From assembly GCF_030717845.1 (NCBI RefSeq), contig NZ_JAUZVZ010000030.1:1-42080 (forward strand): a DNA stretch of 42,080 nucleotides, given 5' to 3'. Below are positions 18,832 to 28,725 of this stretch, one piece after another. Within the stretch, counting starts at the first letter, position 1, and every line of letters begins with the position of its first letter. Under the pieces are notes generated by a model that did no database searches, was not told the DNA's origin, and saw only the letters and a program-made list of their open reading frames with translations. The position numbers and the translations under genes are program-made. Origin of the DNA: Alkalimonas collagenimarina. GTDB taxonomy: Bacteria > Pseudomonadota > Gammaproteobacteria > Enterobacterales > Alteromonadaceae.

Positions 18832-20646
18832 ATGCAAAAACTGTCGGTTAGCATCGTTGTGATGAGTGCATTTGTGTTGTCAGGCTGCGTGTCTGAAAGC
18901 ACTTATGTCGGATCAGACCGACCGGTGCAACAGCGACAGGTCGATAACACTGAAGCTGCACGAACACGAATGTCACTCGGACTTAATTATTTACAGCGTG
19001 GCGAGAATGCTCAGGCTATCTACAACCTTGAACGTGCCAGAGTGATGGCTCCTCAACTGCCTGAAGTTTATAATGCCTTGGCCTATTACTACCAGAGTGT
19101 TGGTGAAAATGAACAGGCGGAGTCTGCTTACAAGCAATCACTGGCCCGTGATGCAGACAATGCTGATACCTACAACAATTATGGCGCCTTTTTGTGCCAG
19201 ATTGATAAGTATGAAGAGGCCGAACGGCTGTTGCTGAATGCCATTCGCAGGCCGGGTTATATGCGAGTCTCTGAAAGTTATGAAAACCTGGCTTTGTGCA
19301 TGTTGCAGCAGAATAGCTTTGGCCGGGCCCATCAGTACCTTGAAGCCTCAGTTGTACATAGTAGTAATCGCATCAGTAGTTTACTGAATTTAGCCGCGCT
19401 GGAATATGCCATGGGCAATAATCAGGCGGCACGGCAGCATTTGACCCGGATTCAGCGGTTGGGCCATGTATCGGCCAATACGTCATTACTTAGTTATCTT
19501 ATAGCAGATAAAGAGCTGAACGAAGAGGCCATGAAAGCGTCTCGAGAACTCTTATTGCAAGTGTATCCTGACAGTGAGCCAGCTCAACTCATGCTGCAAC
19601 ACAAGTTGGATCAGACCGAATACGAGCAATTACGTGAGCGTTACAAGCAATACTTGATATCGCAAATTGATTTGCCGGCAGAATCTGAGCCGGCGCAAAG
19701 CAACACCTCTTCTTCACAGCCGCAAATTCGTATTGTTCGAAAAACGTCGTCGGCAGATCCTCAAACAGCTACTCGATCTGAGTCTTTGGCCCGGCCATCG
19801 CAGCCAAGTGTTGCGACTGCCGCAGAAGCTACGACGGCGCCAGTCAGGCCTGAACCGGCTCATGAAGCGACTGATATTGCAGCGTCACTGGCGATGTTCA
19901 GTCCCGTTCAGACGGCCCCTCGTCAACCTTCAGTCAGTTCAACGTCGGGTAACACACCATCGGACCAGCATTTGACAGCTGAAACTAAGACCACAGAAGC
20001 TCCTAAGCCGCAGTACAGCTCATCAGAACAACCATCTCGCAGCGCGGAGCAACTGGATGCAGCTCGTTCTGAAGAATCTTTCAGCGAACAAGCTGCCCTC
20101 GTTGAACTTCAAACGGATGCTGTGGTCCATGACAGCAGCCCACAAACGGACCGATATGACAGCGAGACCGAATCGATGCATTTAGCCGATGTGGAGTCGA
20201 CTGAAGCTGAACTGCCAACTGCGATGGATGCTGAAGCAGTATCCAGAACAGAGTTCTCTGAGGTTGTATCACAACGTCAGTCAGTACCTCAGCATATCGT
20301 GCAACAAGGGGAGTCATTGTTTTCTATTTCAGTCCAATACAACATCAGGTTGGAGCGACTGCAACAATGGAACAATTTAACACCCGAAGCCGTTATTCGT
20401 AGTGGTCAGCGCCTCTGGTTGGCTGAAGCGCCGGCGGAGTTGCTGAATGAGCCGGAAATTGCGGCTATAGAACGACCCGATTTTCATGTAGTAGCGCGTG
20501 GGGATACATTGTTTAGTATTTCCATGCTGTATAATGTGCGCTTGTCCCGATTGTTGTATTGGAACAACCTGACTGACCAAAGTCGGGTTTATGTTGGGCA
20601 ACAAATTTATCTGAGTGATCCGGCTACCATAAACCATGACGACTGA
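18832..20646 (+). CDS. pilW: Type IV pilus lipoprotein PilW/PilF fused to two LysM domains
   Basis: From the ATG at 18832 the protein is 604 residues, far longer than ordinary PilF/PilW (about 250). It has a lipoprotein signal (VLSGC, Cys19), then TPR repeats over about residues 40-250 of the PilF type that help the secretin PilQ assemble in the outer membrane. A low-complexity Ser/Thr/Glu/Gln/Pro linker runs from about 290 to 480. Two LysM modules close it: HIVQQGESLFSISVQYNIRL (about 487-531) and FHVVARGDTLFSISMLYNVR (about 551-597), expected to bind peptidoglycan. An upstream in-frame start inside rlmN gives no signal peptide and is rejected. Position between rlmN and rodZ is the classical one for this gene. 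It overlaps rodZ by 11 bp. Confidence 0.9.
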   Translation: MQKLSVSIVVMSAFVLSGCVSESTYVGSDRPVQQRQVDNTEAARTRMSLGLNYLQRGENAQAIYNLERARVMAPQLPEVYNALAYYYQSVGENEQAESAYKQSLARDADNADTYNNYGAFLCQIDKYEEAERLLLNAIRRPGYMRVSESYENLALCMLQQNSFGRAHQYLEASVVHSSNRISSLLNLAALEYAMGNNQAARQHLTRIQRLGHVSANTSLLSYLIADKELNEEAMKASRELLLQVYPDSEPAQLMLQHKLDQTEYEQLRERYKQYLISQIDLPAESEPAQSNTSSSQPQIRIVRKTSSADPQTATRSESLARPSQPSVATAAEATTAPVRPEPAHEATDIAASLAMFSPVQTAPRQPSVSSTSGNTPSDQHLTAETKTTEAPKPQYSSSEQPSRSAEQLDAARSEESFSEQAALVELQTDAVVHDSSPQTDRYDSETESMHLADVESTEAELPTAMDAEAVSRTEFSEVVSQRQSVPQHIVQQGESLFSISVQYNIRLERLQQWNNLTPEAVIRSGQRLWLAEAPAELLNEPEIAAIERPDFHVVARGDTLFSISMLYNVRLSRLLYWNNLTDQSRVYVGQQIYLSDPATINHDD

Positions 20647-21550
20647 ACCGACAACTGATGTAACTTCTGCTGAGCCTACTCCGGGGCAATTGCTACGTGC
20701 TGCCCGTGAAAAAAAGCAATGGTCCCAGAAAGAGGCTGCCAATCAGCTTAATTTAGGCTTATCTTTGATTCAGAGCATGGAGTCTGATCAGTATGATGCC
20801 AAGTTGTTGCCTACCTTTATTCGTGGTTATCTGCGTTGTTATGCCCGGCTGCTGAAGATTTCAGAGCATGAAGTACTAAAAGCTTATGAGCAACTGCACG
20901 GCGCTAAGGCTGTAGAACCTCGGGCGATGTATAGCTTTTCCAATAGAACAGAAAAAGAAGCCACCGAAAATCGTTTTATGCTGTTAACTTATCTGGTGAT
21001 TGCTGTGTTGGTGGGGATGTTGTTGGTTTGGTGGTGGCAAACGCACTGGCTAACTGACAATAGTACTGAAGCTACGACTGAACAGGCGGTGCAGGCTGAT
21101 ACTGCCCGAGCCAGTATGGAACCTGAGTCCGGTAATGCAGAGGCTCCATTACCCGAAGTGGAGCAAGCAGCTGAATTCATCAGCAGCGAGCCGGTTGACG
21201 TGCCACAGCCTAGTACTCCAGAGTGGGTGGCCAGTGGCGTAGAGAGTCCTCTATCGTCTGTAGTGAGTGCAATGGCTCCGCAAAATGCAGAACTAGTGAG
21301 TGGTGCCAGTAGCTTACGTATGCGGTTTAAAGATGACTGCTGGATTGATGTGATTGATGCAGAAGGCTCCCGCGTAGCATTTGGTACCAAAAAAGCAGGT
21401 TATCAGTTACAGGTACAGGGGATAGCCCCATTTACCGTAACCTTAGGTAATCCGACAGTGGTTGAGATTGACTTAAATGACCATGCGGTCGACTTATCCG
21501 GCTTTAACACCAGTCGGGTGGCTAAATTTTCCGTTCCCTTACAAGATTAA
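20636..21550 (+). CDS. rodZ: Cell-shape protein RodZ
   Basis: RodZ links MreB filaments to the inner membrane. The 304-residue protein has an N-terminal HTH_25 domain (about residues 15-85), a single transmembrane helix (about 114-134), a Glu/Pro/Ser-rich periplasmic linker, and a C-terminal DUF4115 domain (about 220-300) starting near [20 protein letters not shown]. It begins within the last 11 bp of pilW and ends 2 bp before ispG. Confidence 0.94.
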   Translation: MTTEPTTDVTSAEPTPGQLLRAAREKKQWSQKEAANQLNLGLSLIQSMESDQYDAKLLPTFIRGYLRCYARLLKISEHEVLKAYEQLHGAKAVEPRAMYSFSNRTEKEATENRFMLLTYLVIAVLVGMLLVWWWQTHWLTDNSTEATTEQAVQADTARASMEPESGNAEAPLPEVEQAAEFISSEPVDVPQPSTPEWVASGVESPLSSVVSAMAPQNAELVSGASSLRMRFKDDCWIDVIDAEGSRVAFGTKKAGYQLQVQGIAPFTVTLGNPTVVEIDLNDHAVDLSGFNTSRVAKFSVPLQD

Positions 21551-21552
21551 TT

Positions 21553-22665
21553 ATGTTTTCAGACAACCCTATCCAACGTCGTAAGAGTACTCAAATCCAT
21601 GTAGGCAACGTGCCTATCGGAGGCGATGCACCCATTGCTGTGCAATCCATGACCAATACACGCACCACGGATGTGGAGGCGACAGTTGCACAAATTAAAG
21701 CTATCGCGGCGGCTGGTGCAGATTTAGTTCGGGTCTCCGTGCCGACCATGGAGTCTGCCGAAGCCTTCCGGTTGATTAAACAACAGTCGCCAGTTCCCTT
21801 GGTGGCAGATATTCATTTCGATTATCGTATTGCGCTCAAGGTCGCCGAGTATGGTGTCGATTGTTTGCGCATTAACCCCGGTAATATTGGCCGGGAAGAT
21901 CGTATCCGTGCGGTAGTTGATTGCGCTAAAGATTACAATATTCCTATCCGAATTGGTGTCAATGGTGGCTCTCTGGAAGCCGATATCCAACAAAAATACA
22001 AAGAGCCAACACCGGAAGCATTGCTTGAATCTGCTATGCGACATGTGGATATTCTGGATCGGCTGAACTTCGATCAATTCAAAGTCAGTGTGAAGGCCTC
22101 CGATGTGTTTCTGGCGGTAGGGGCTTATCGTTTGCTGGCCAAGCAAATTCAGCAACCATTGCACTTAGGCATTACAGAGGCGGGCGGTGCTCGTGCTGGT
22201 GCGGTCAAATCCGCTATAGGCTTGGGCATGTTGTTGGCTGAAGGCATAGGCGACACGATACGTATTTCGTTAGCGGCCGACCCGGTTGAAGAAGTGAAAG
22301 TCGCTTTTGATATCTTAAAATCCTTACGTATTCGCTCCCGAGGCATTAATTTTATTGCCTGTCCGAGTTGTTCCCGGCAAGAATTTGACGTGATTAAAAC
22401 TATGAATCAGCTGGAGCAGCGTTTAGAGGATGTGGTTGAGCCTTTAACCGTCTCGGTCATCGGCTGTGTGGTGAATGGGCCTGGTGAAGCGCTGATCTCC
22501 AATTTAGCAGTGGCTGGCGCCAATCGTAAGAGTGGTTTTTACATCAATGGTGAGCGGCAGAAACTACGGATGGACAATGACCATATCGCTGAGCAGCTCG
22601 AGCAACAAATCCGGCAATACCTGCGTGAGAAAAGCCAGCTTATACAAGTACAGCAAATAGATTAA
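21553..22665 (+). CDS. ispG: 4-hydroxy-3-methylbut-2-enyl diphosphate synthase IspG
   Basis: IspG is the [4Fe-4S] enzyme that makes HMBPP in the MEP isoprenoid pathway. The 370-residue protein has the TIM-barrel start [18 protein letters not shown], and cluster cysteines in [14 protein letters not shown] and [12 protein letters not shown] with the following Glu. Length equals the usual gammaproteobacterial form. Its need for a cluster ties it to the isc operon upstream. Tightly linked to rodZ (2 bp). Confidence 0.98.
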   Translation: MFSDNPIQRRKSTQIHVGNVPIGGDAPIAVQSMTNTRTTDVEATVAQIKAIAAAGADLVRVSVPTMESAEAFRLIKQQSPVPLVADIHFDYRIALKVAEYGVDCLRINPGNIGREDRIRAVVDCAKDYNIPIRIGVNGGSLEADIQQKYKEPTPEALLESAMRHVDILDRLNFDQFKVSVKASDVFLAVGAYRLLAKQIQQPLHLGITEAGGARAGAVKSAIGLGMLLAEGIGDTIRISLAADPVEEVKVAFDILKSLRIRSRGINFIACPSCSRQEFDVIKTMNQLEQRLEDVVEPLTVSVIGCVVNGPGEALISNLAVAGANRKSGFYINGERQKLRMDNDHIAEQLEQQIRQYLREKSQLIQVQQID

Positions 22666-22685
22666 ACAGAATCTGGCGGGAAAGC

Positions 22686-22714
22686 TTGGTGTTTGCTGCT
22701 GAAGCTCCTATAAT
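22686..22714 (+). promoter_or_regulatory. hisS promoter
   Basis: TTGGTG (22686-22691) and consensus TATAAT (22709-22714) with a 17-bp spacer lie in the 89-bp gap after ispG, 40 bp before the hisS start. Confidence 0.7.
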
Positions 22715-22754
22715 CCCGTCTATTTTTTAGCAAACTGCAGCGGAAGTAGTCACA

Positions 22755-24026
22755 GTGTCAAAACAAGTACAGGCGATACGCGGCATGAATGATTGTCTGC
22801 CTCAGGATACTGGGGTATGGCAATATCTGGAGCAAGTTTTACGCCAAACAGTTGCCAGCTATGGTTATCAGGAAATTCGTTTTCCCATTGTGGAAATGAC
22901 AGACTTGTTCAAACGTTCTATTGGTGAAGTGACCGATATCGTTGAAAAAGAAATGTATACCTTTATCGATCGTAATGGCGACAGCCTGACGTTGCGACCA
23001 GAAGGCACCGCCTGTTGTGTGCGGGCCGGCAATCAACACGGCTTATTGTACAATCAAGAACAGCGTCTCTGGTACATGGGGCCGATGTTTCGACATGAGC
23101 GGCCACAAAAAGGCCGGTATCGTCAGTTTCATCAGTTTGGTCTGGAGGCCTTTGGCATTGCTTCGGCAGACATAGATGCCGAAGTTATTGTACTCACTGC
23201 GCGTTTATGGCAACAGTTGGGTTTGAGTGGCCATGTTCGCTTGCAGCTGAATACGCTGGGTAGCCCTGAAGCACGCCAGCACTATCGTGCTGCGCTGGTT
23301 GAGTATCTGGCCGCCCATGATGATCAGCTGGATGAAGACAGCAAGCGTCGGTTGCACAGCAACCCATTGCGTATTTTGGATAGCAAAAACCCAGATTTAG
23401 CGGAGTTACTGGCCGCAGCGCCTCGCTTAGCCGATTATCTCGATCATGAGTCCGCAGAGCATTTCGCCGAGTTGCAACAGCGTTTAACAGCTGCAGGCAT
23501 CGAATTTGAAGTGAACCCGCGACTGGTGCGTGGACTTGATTATTACAACAAAACAGTTTTTGAATGGGTCACCGATAGCTTAGGTGCTCAGGGCACTGTC
23601 TGTGCCGGCGGTCGTTACGATGGTTTAGTGGAACAGTTGGGTGGCAAAAGCTGCCCTGCCGTTGGCTTTGCCATGGGGATAGAACGTTTGGTCTTACTAC
23701 TGCAAACCTTGGAGTTAGCCCCGGAGCTGCCATCGCAAGCGGATTGGTATCTGATGGCGGTTGGTCTTGACGCGGAACTTGGTATGATTCCTGTTGCCGA
23801 ACAGCTACGCTCAGCTTTTCCGCAGAAAAGGATGATGCAACACTGCGGTGGTGGTAGCATGAAAAAACAATTTAAAAAAGCCGACAAGTCCGGAGCTGAA
23901 TTGGCTTTGGTGCTGGGGGGCGATGAACTGGAACGTGGTTGCATCACCATCAAGTGGTTGCGCAGCGATAAGCCACAACGCACGATTCCCCTGGCCGATT
24001 TGGTCAGTGAGTTGCAGCAGAATTAA
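22755..24026 (+). CDS. hisS: Histidyl-tRNA synthetase
   Basis: HisS charges tRNA-His. The 423-residue class II synthetase starts [16 protein letters not shown]; motif 2 is in [20 protein letters not shown], the histidine-specific loop is [15 protein letters not shown], and [13 protein letters not shown] precedes the C-terminal anticodon-binding domain. The start is a GTG at 22755, with GGAAG 10 bp upstream; no ATG fits the conserved N-terminus. Followed by yfgM at 11 bp. Confidence 0.98.
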   Translation: MSKQVQAIRGMNDCLPQDTGVWQYLEQVLRQTVASYGYQEIRFPIVEMTDLFKRSIGEVTDIVEKEMYTFIDRNGDSLTLRPEGTACCVRAGNQHGLLYNQEQRLWYMGPMFRHERPQKGRYRQFHQFGLEAFGIASADIDAEVIVLTARLWQQLGLSGHVRLQLNTLGSPEARQHYRAALVEYLAAHDDQLDEDSKRRLHSNPLRILDSKNPDLAELLAAAPRLADYLDHESAEHFAELQQRLTAAGIEFEVNPRLVRGLDYYNKTVFEWVTDSLGAQGTVCAGGRYDGLVEQLGGKSCPAVGFAMGIERLVLLLQTLELAPELPSQADWYLMAVGLDAELGMIPVAEQLRSAFPQKRMMQHCGGGSMKKQFKKADKSGAELALVLGGDELERGCITIKWLRSDKPQRTIPLADLVSELQQN

Positions 24027-24037
24027 CGGAGTGAAGT

Positions 24038-24679
24038 ATGGAAGTATATAGCAGCGAAGAACAACAGGTCGAAGCCATTAAGCGCTTTTGGCGGGAATAT
24101 GGCATCACCATCGTTGCTGGTGCCATTATTGGTTTAGGTGGCCTCTATGGTTTTCGTTATTATCAGAGCAGTCAGTTAGCACAAGCAGAGCAAGCATCAA
24201 CAAGCTTTGAACAACTGCTGCAGGCAAAAGAAAATCAGCAAGATAACTGGCTGTCTGATGCTGAGCAGTACATGGCAGCGCATGAGCGTACCTCGTATGC
24301 ACAATTTGCAGCAATGTTGAAAGCGCGTGATGCCGTAATGAAAGGCGATTATGAGCTAGCAGAGCAACAATTGAGCTGGGTGATAGCCCAAAGCAATGAC
24401 ACCGTGATTAAAACCATCGCACGTCTGCGTCTGGCCCGGGTGCACTTGCAGCAGGACCAGGCAACAAAAGCCCTGGCTGTGCTAGACACACCGGTTCCTG
24501 CCAGTTTTGCAGCGCAGCAACAAGAGCTGATGGGGGATATTCAATTAGCGCTTGGGGATAGCGTAGCCGCGAAGCGAGCTTATGTTCAGGCACGTAACAG
24601 TGATACCACCGAAGGCAACCAGTTGTTGAAGATTAAACTGGATGAATTGGCGCATGTCCATGTTGAGGGAAATCCGTGA
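24038..24679 (+). CDS. yfgM: YfgM-like membrane-anchored TPR protein
   Basis: The 213-residue protein has a short cytoplasmic N-terminus (EEQQVEAIKRFWREYG), one transmembrane helix at about residues 20-40 and a periplasmic TPR-like helical domain. In E. coli YfgM joins PpiD at the SecYEG translocon and passes substrates to periplasmic chaperones. Location between hisS and bamB is the standard one. Its stop overlaps the bamB start (GTGA). Confidence 0.92.
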   Translation: MEVYSSEEQQVEAIKRFWREYGITIVAGAIIGLGGLYGFRYYQSSQLAQAEQASTSFEQLLQAKENQQDNWLSDAEQYMAAHERTSYAQFAAMLKARDAVMKGDYELAEQQLSWVIAQSNDTVIKTIARLRLARVHLQQDQATKALAVLDTPVPASFAAQQQELMGDIQLALGDSVAAKRAYVQARNSDTTEGNQLLKIKLDELAHVHVEGNP

Positions 24680-25869
24680 AGTTAATTTCAATGAAAACTT
24701 TAGTTGGTCTGGGGTTGGTTATTGTGCTGTTGGCAGGCTGTTCTTCTAAGAAAGAAAAGCTGGTGCTGCCAGAAGTTAACAATCAGTTCAGACCTGTGGT
24801 GGTATGGGATCATACGGCGATTGATGGGGTGCAGCATTTTGACTCGAGTCTGCGGCCATTAATCACCAGCGACAAACTCTATGCAGCGAACCGCACCGGT
24901 ATCGTTTCTGCGTTTGATTTAGCCTCTGGAAAACGGCTATGGGCCTTTGATATTCGGCGTGAAGAGCAAATCGGTTTTTGGCGGTTGTTGGTAGACCGTA
25001 ATAAAGAAAACGCCCGTATCTCTGGTGGTCTGTCACGTGGCTTTGGTCACATACTGCTTGGTACTGAGAATGGTGAAGTCATTGCTCTGAACCCTGAAAC
25101 CGGAGCGATCAATTGGCGCACCAAAGTTCCCGGTGAAGTATTAGCTGCTCCAGCCACAGGTGATGGCATGATTGTAGTGAACACCGGCTCAGGTTTACTG
25201 ATTGCATTGGATCCGGTTACCGGCGCCAAACGCTGGACCTATGAGCAAGAATTGCCGATGCTCACCATTCGTGGTGTTGCTGAGCCGGTGATTGTATCCG
25301 GTGGTGTTGTTTTTGGTTCGGGCTCGGGGAAAGTAGGTGTATTAATCTCTGATCACGGCTTACCTGCCTGGGAAGAAGTTATTGCTACGCCAGAAGGTGC
25401 CACTGATCTGGCACGTTTGGTGGATGTGGATGCCAAGCCTGTCGTTGTCGGTAATACCATGTATGCACTAGCCTACAACGGTGAATTGGTCGCGTTAGAG
25501 CTGACCTCTGGCCGTCCGCTATGGAAGCGGGACTATGCCAGTTTCCGCAATATGGCTGTTGCTGAAAATATACTTTACGTGGTCGACTCCAATGGCCGTG
25601 TTTATGCCATCGATCGCCGTAACGGGCAGGAAGTGTGGGCACAAACTGCGCTGGAACGACATTTTGTCACTGCACCAACCGTATTTGGTGATTATCTGGT
25701 TTTTGGTGATAACAAAGGGTATTTGCATTGGTTGGATCGCAGTACCGGCGATCTGGTAGCCCGCCACCGTTTCGATAAGTCAGGTTTATACACAGCACCA
25801 GTTACCGATGGTGAGCATTTGGTGCTACAAAGCCGCAATGGTGAGTTAGTCGTATTACGACTGCCTTAA
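24676..25869 (+). CDS. bamB: Outer-membrane assembly lipoprotein BamB
   Basis: BamB is the beta-propeller lipoprotein of the BAM complex that inserts barrels such as the porins encoded upstream. The 397-residue protein has a lipobox LLAGC (Cys22 from the GTG start) and PQQ-like blade motifs such as VIALNPETGAINW, LIALDPVTGAKRW, LVALELTSGRPLW and VYAIDRRNGQEVW. The GTG at 24676 overlaps the yfgM stop and has a GAGGG ribosome site; an ATG at 24691 would also keep the lipobox. Confidence 0.95.
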   Translation: MKLISMKTLVGLGLVIVLLAGCSSKKEKLVLPEVNNQFRPVVVWDHTAIDGVQHFDSSLRPLITSDKLYAANRTGIVSAFDLASGKRLWAFDIRREEQIGFWRLLVDRNKENARISGGLSRGFGHILLGTENGEVIALNPETGAINWRTKVPGEVLAAPATGDGMIVVNTGSGLLIALDPVTGAKRWTYEQELPMLTIRGVAEPVIVSGGVVFGSGSGKVGVLISDHGLPAWEEVIATPEGATDLARLVDVDAKPVVVGNTMYALAYNGELVALELTSGRPLWKRDYASFRNMAVAENILYVVDSNGRVYAIDRRNGQEVWAQTALERHFVTAPTVFGDYLVFGDNKGYLHWLDRSTGDLVARHRFDKSGLYTAPVTDGEHLVLQSRNGELVVLRLP

Positions 25870-25891
25870 TCCGTAATTTGCACTACGCTTT

Positions 25892-25926
25892 ATAACAGGC
25901 CCCTTTGGGCCTGTTATTTTATTTTT
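25892..25926 (+). terminator. Terminator between bamB and der
   Basis: An 11-bp stem ATAACAGGCCC/GGGCCTGTTAT with a 4-nt loop is followed by T-rich TTTTATTTTT. It ends only 11 bp before the der start, so der depends on read-through or a promoter inside bamB. Confidence 0.85.
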
Positions 25927-25937
25927 GAGGTGAGCTC

Positions 25938-27416
25938 ATGTTACCGGTGGTAGCTTTGGTCGGTCGTGCCAATGTTGGCAAATCGACACTATTTAATCGT
26001 TTGACCCGTACCCGGGATGCACTGGTGGCGGATTTCCCTGGCCTGACCCGGGATCGAAAGTATGGCTCGGTCCAGTACGAAGATTTATCCTTTATTGTGG
26101 TGGATACCGGCGGTATTGATGGTGATGCACAAGGCATTGAAGTGGAAATGGCAGAGCAGTCATTGCGTGCTATTGATGAGGCCGATGTTGTCTTGTTTAT
26201 GCTGGATGCCCGGGCGGGATTGACCTCTGCTGATATAGGGATTGCTGAGCATTTACGCAAATCAGAAAAAACTGTGTTTTTGGTGGCTAATAAAACGGAC
26301 GGGCTGGATGCGGATTCGGCGGTTGCAGATTTTTATAGCCTGGGGCTTGGTCAGGTCTGGCCTATCGCTGCAGCGCATGGTCGCGGTTTATCGGTATTGC
26401 TGAACGAATCGTTACTACCTTTATTAGGCCAGAATGAGCAAGAGCAAGCCGATGCTGCTGCCGAGTTTGAGCCCTCCGAGCTTGATGATGAGTCGGATGA
26501 TGAATCGGCTGAAGAGCAACCTTTTCACGATAAGCCAATTAAACTGGCCATTGTCGGTCGACCCAATGTAGGTAAATCTACATTAACCAACCGTATCTTG
26601 GGTGAAGAGCGGGTGGTGGTGTTTGATATGCCGGGCACAACCCGGGATTCTATCTTTATTCCAATGCAACGCAATGAGCGGGATTATATCCTGATTGATA
26701 CGGCAGGCGTGCGTCGTCGTGGCCGTATTGACGACAAGGTTGAAAAGTTTTCGGTAGTGAAGACTCTGCAAGCGATTGAAGAGGCCAATGTGGTGTTGCT
26801 GGTGCTGGATGCGCGTCAGGGCATTGCCGATCAAGATTTAAGTATTCTGGGCTTTGCGCTTAATGCTGGACGCTCTTTGGTCATCGCAGTCAATAAATGG
26901 GATGGTCTGAACGAAGGCGTTAAAGATGAGATTAAACGAGAGCTGGATCGCCGGCTTGGTTTTATCGACTTTGCCCGCTTGCATTTTATTTCCGCTTTGC
27001 ACGGTTCTGGTGTGGGTAATTTGTTCGAGTCAGTGGAGGAGGCTTATGATTCAGCAACCAAGCGGATCAGCACCTCTATTTTGACGCGTATTATGAAAAT
27101 GGCGCAAGATGATCACCAACCGCCTTTGGTACAAGGGCGTCGGGTAAAGCTTAAATATGCGCATGCGGGTGGCTATAATCCACCATTGATTGTGATCCAT
27201 GGCAATCAGGTCAGCGCTTTACCTGAGTCTTACAAGCGCTTCTTGATGAACTATTACCGCAAAGCGTTGCAAATTATGGGCACGCCGATCCGTATTGAGT
27301 TTCGTGAAGGTGATAACCCATTTGCAACGGAACACAAACGAGTCAGCATGACACCAAATCAACTGTATAAACGGGAGCGTTTGCTCAAAGCACGACAAAA
27401 AATCAAGAAATCGTAA
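25938..27416 (+). CDS. der: Ribosome-assembly GTPase Der (EngA)
   Basis: Der is an essential GTPase for maturation of the 50S subunit. The 492-residue protein has two G domains in tandem: the first with GRANVGKS (about residues 9-16) and VVDTGGIDG, the second with GRPNVGKS (about 210) and [11 protein letters not shown], each with an NKxD motif (NKTD and NKWD). A C-terminal KH-like domain starts near residue 375. An acidic linker ([14 protein letters not shown]) joins the two G domains. It lies directly after a terminator hairpin. Confidence 0.98.
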   Translation: MLPVVALVGRANVGKSTLFNRLTRTRDALVADFPGLTRDRKYGSVQYEDLSFIVVDTGGIDGDAQGIEVEMAEQSLRAIDEADVVLFMLDARAGLTSADIGIAEHLRKSEKTVFLVANKTDGLDADSAVADFYSLGLGQVWPIAAAHGRGLSVLLNESLLPLLGQNEQEQADAAAEFEPSELDDESDDESAEEQPFHDKPIKLAIVGRPNVGKSTLTNRILGEERVVVFDMPGTTRDSIFIPMQRNERDYILIDTAGVRRRGRIDDKVEKFSVVKTLQAIEEANVVLLVLDARQGIADQDLSILGFALNAGRSLVIAVNKWDGLNEGVKDEIKRELDRRLGFIDFARLHFISALHGSGVGNLFESVEEAYDSATKRISTSILTRIMKMAQDDHQPPLVQGRRVKLKYAHAGGYNPPLIVIHGNQVSALPESYKRFLMNYYRKALQIMGTPIRIEFREGDNPFATEHKRVSMTPNQLYKRERLLKARQKIKKS

Positions 27417-27433
27417 TCAGTTATCAGGTCTTG

Positions 27434-27466
27434 CCACCGCAGCAGTCTGCCGCGGTGGTGTAATTT
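27434..27466 (+). terminator. Probable terminator of der
   Basis: A GC-rich hairpin, outer stem CCACCGC/GCGGTGG and inner GCA/TGC, is followed by the weak T tract TAATTTT. It lies 17 bp after the der stop. Confidence 0.6.
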
Positions 27467-27579
27467 TGCTACAAAATGTGTCCTTGTACATACTCGCTAA
27501 CATTTCTTCAATACCTTAACGACATCGTCTCTGCTATTTTATAGAGTAATTTTTCGCTATAAAAACTACGGAGCAATTC

Positions 27580-28722
27580 ATGAATGTCTGGCACAAAGTC
27601 GCCATCGCAATTGGGATCTTACTGGCTGGCATCTTGCTATTTGTTTTAGTCTTCGCTACTGCTCCTCAGTCTGTTGAGACCGATGCTAGCCGCGCCTTAC
27701 CCCCTTTAGTCGATACACAAATTCTGCAGCCAAGGCCACATCGTTTTGAATTACGGGTGTTTGGTGAAGTGCAAGCGAAAGAAAAGACCCGGCTGACACC
27801 TGAAGTCTCAGGTCGGATTATTGATTTGCACCCATCCTTTGTTGCAGGTGGGCTCATTAAGCAAGGTGAGGTTATGGCAGCATTGGATGCTGCTGATTTT
27901 GAAGCTGCTGTGTTATCTGCTGAAGCCGCAGTAGCGTCTGCCTGGTCCGCGTTAGAGCAAGAAAGAGCCATGGCACGAGTGGCCGAGCAAGAGCTTGGTC
28001 ATTTATCGTCGGCAGAGGTATCTGCGCTGGGGCTACGTAAACCGCAACTGCATAGTGCTGAAGCCGGGGTAAAGTCGGCCCGGGCCGCCTTGCAAAAAGC
28101 ACAGCGTGATCTGGAACGAACCCGTATTGTGGCTCCTTACGATGCCCTGGTGATTAATCGGGTGGTCGGGCTGGGCCAGGTGGTGGGTTCAGGTACTACT
28201 CTTGGTGAGATCTACAGCATAGAGCAAGCAGAGATTGTGCTGCCGATCGCAGGCTTTGATTTGAACTTTCTGCCAAGCTCCGTGGCCGGTGTCCCTGCGA
28301 TGGTGCAATTTGATGGACAGCAGCGCAGTGCCGAAGTGGTGCGTGATTTAGGGGTGATCCACGGCAAAACCCGTATGGGTCACTTGGTGGTGCAGGTCGA
28401 TGATCCCTATAGCCTGAATACAGAGCAACCGGTATTGCGATTTGGCAATTACGTCGAAGTGGTGTTGGCTGGGCGCACGCATCAAGCTGTATTCGAAGTG
28501 CCACAAGATGCGGTACAAAATCAGCATGTTTGGTTGGTCAATGAAGACAATACGCTGCGTCGTCAAGCAGTACAAGTGATGCGCCAAGAAGGCAAAACGG
28601 TGTTGATTGAGCAAGGCTTGCAGCCAGGTGATGAGCTGGTGCTGTTGGCACCAAACTTTCCTCAATCGGGCATGATGGTTCGTACTGGCACCGCGGCAGT
28701 TGACGTCGCTAAATCGGAGTAA
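27580..28722 (+). CDS. RND efflux periplasmic adaptor (membrane fusion protein)
   Basis: The 380-residue adaptor has an N-terminal membrane helix (about residues 7-28) and the HlyD/AcrA-like order of domains: a barrel-sandwich part starting VFGEVQAKEKTRLTPEVSGR, an alpha-hairpin rich in Ala/Glu (about 100-165), the second lipoyl half with RTRIVAPYDALVINR, then beta-barrel and membrane-proximal domains. It bridges an RND pump and an outer-membrane channel. It is 3 bp before its pump gene. No TolC-like gene is in the window, so a shared channel is likely. Substrate unknown. Confidence 0.92.
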   Translation: MNVWHKVAIAIGILLAGILLFVLVFATAPQSVETDASRALPPLVDTQILQPRPHRFELRVFGEVQAKEKTRLTPEVSGRIIDLHPSFVAGGLIKQGEVMAALDAADFEAAVLSAEAAVASAWSALEQERAMARVAEQELGHLSSAEVSALGLRKPQLHSAEAGVKSARAALQKAQRDLERTRIVAPYDALVINRVVGLGQVVGSGTTLGEIYSIEQAEIVLPIAGFDLNFLPSSVAGVPAMVQFDGQQRSAEVVRDLGVIHGKTRMGHLVVQVDDPYSLNTEQPVLRFGNYVEVVLAGRTHQAVFEVPQDAVQNQHVWLVNEDNTLRRQAVQVMRQEGKTVLIEQGLQPGDELVLLAPNFPQSGMMVRTGTAAVDVAKSE

Positions 28723-28725
28723 GCT

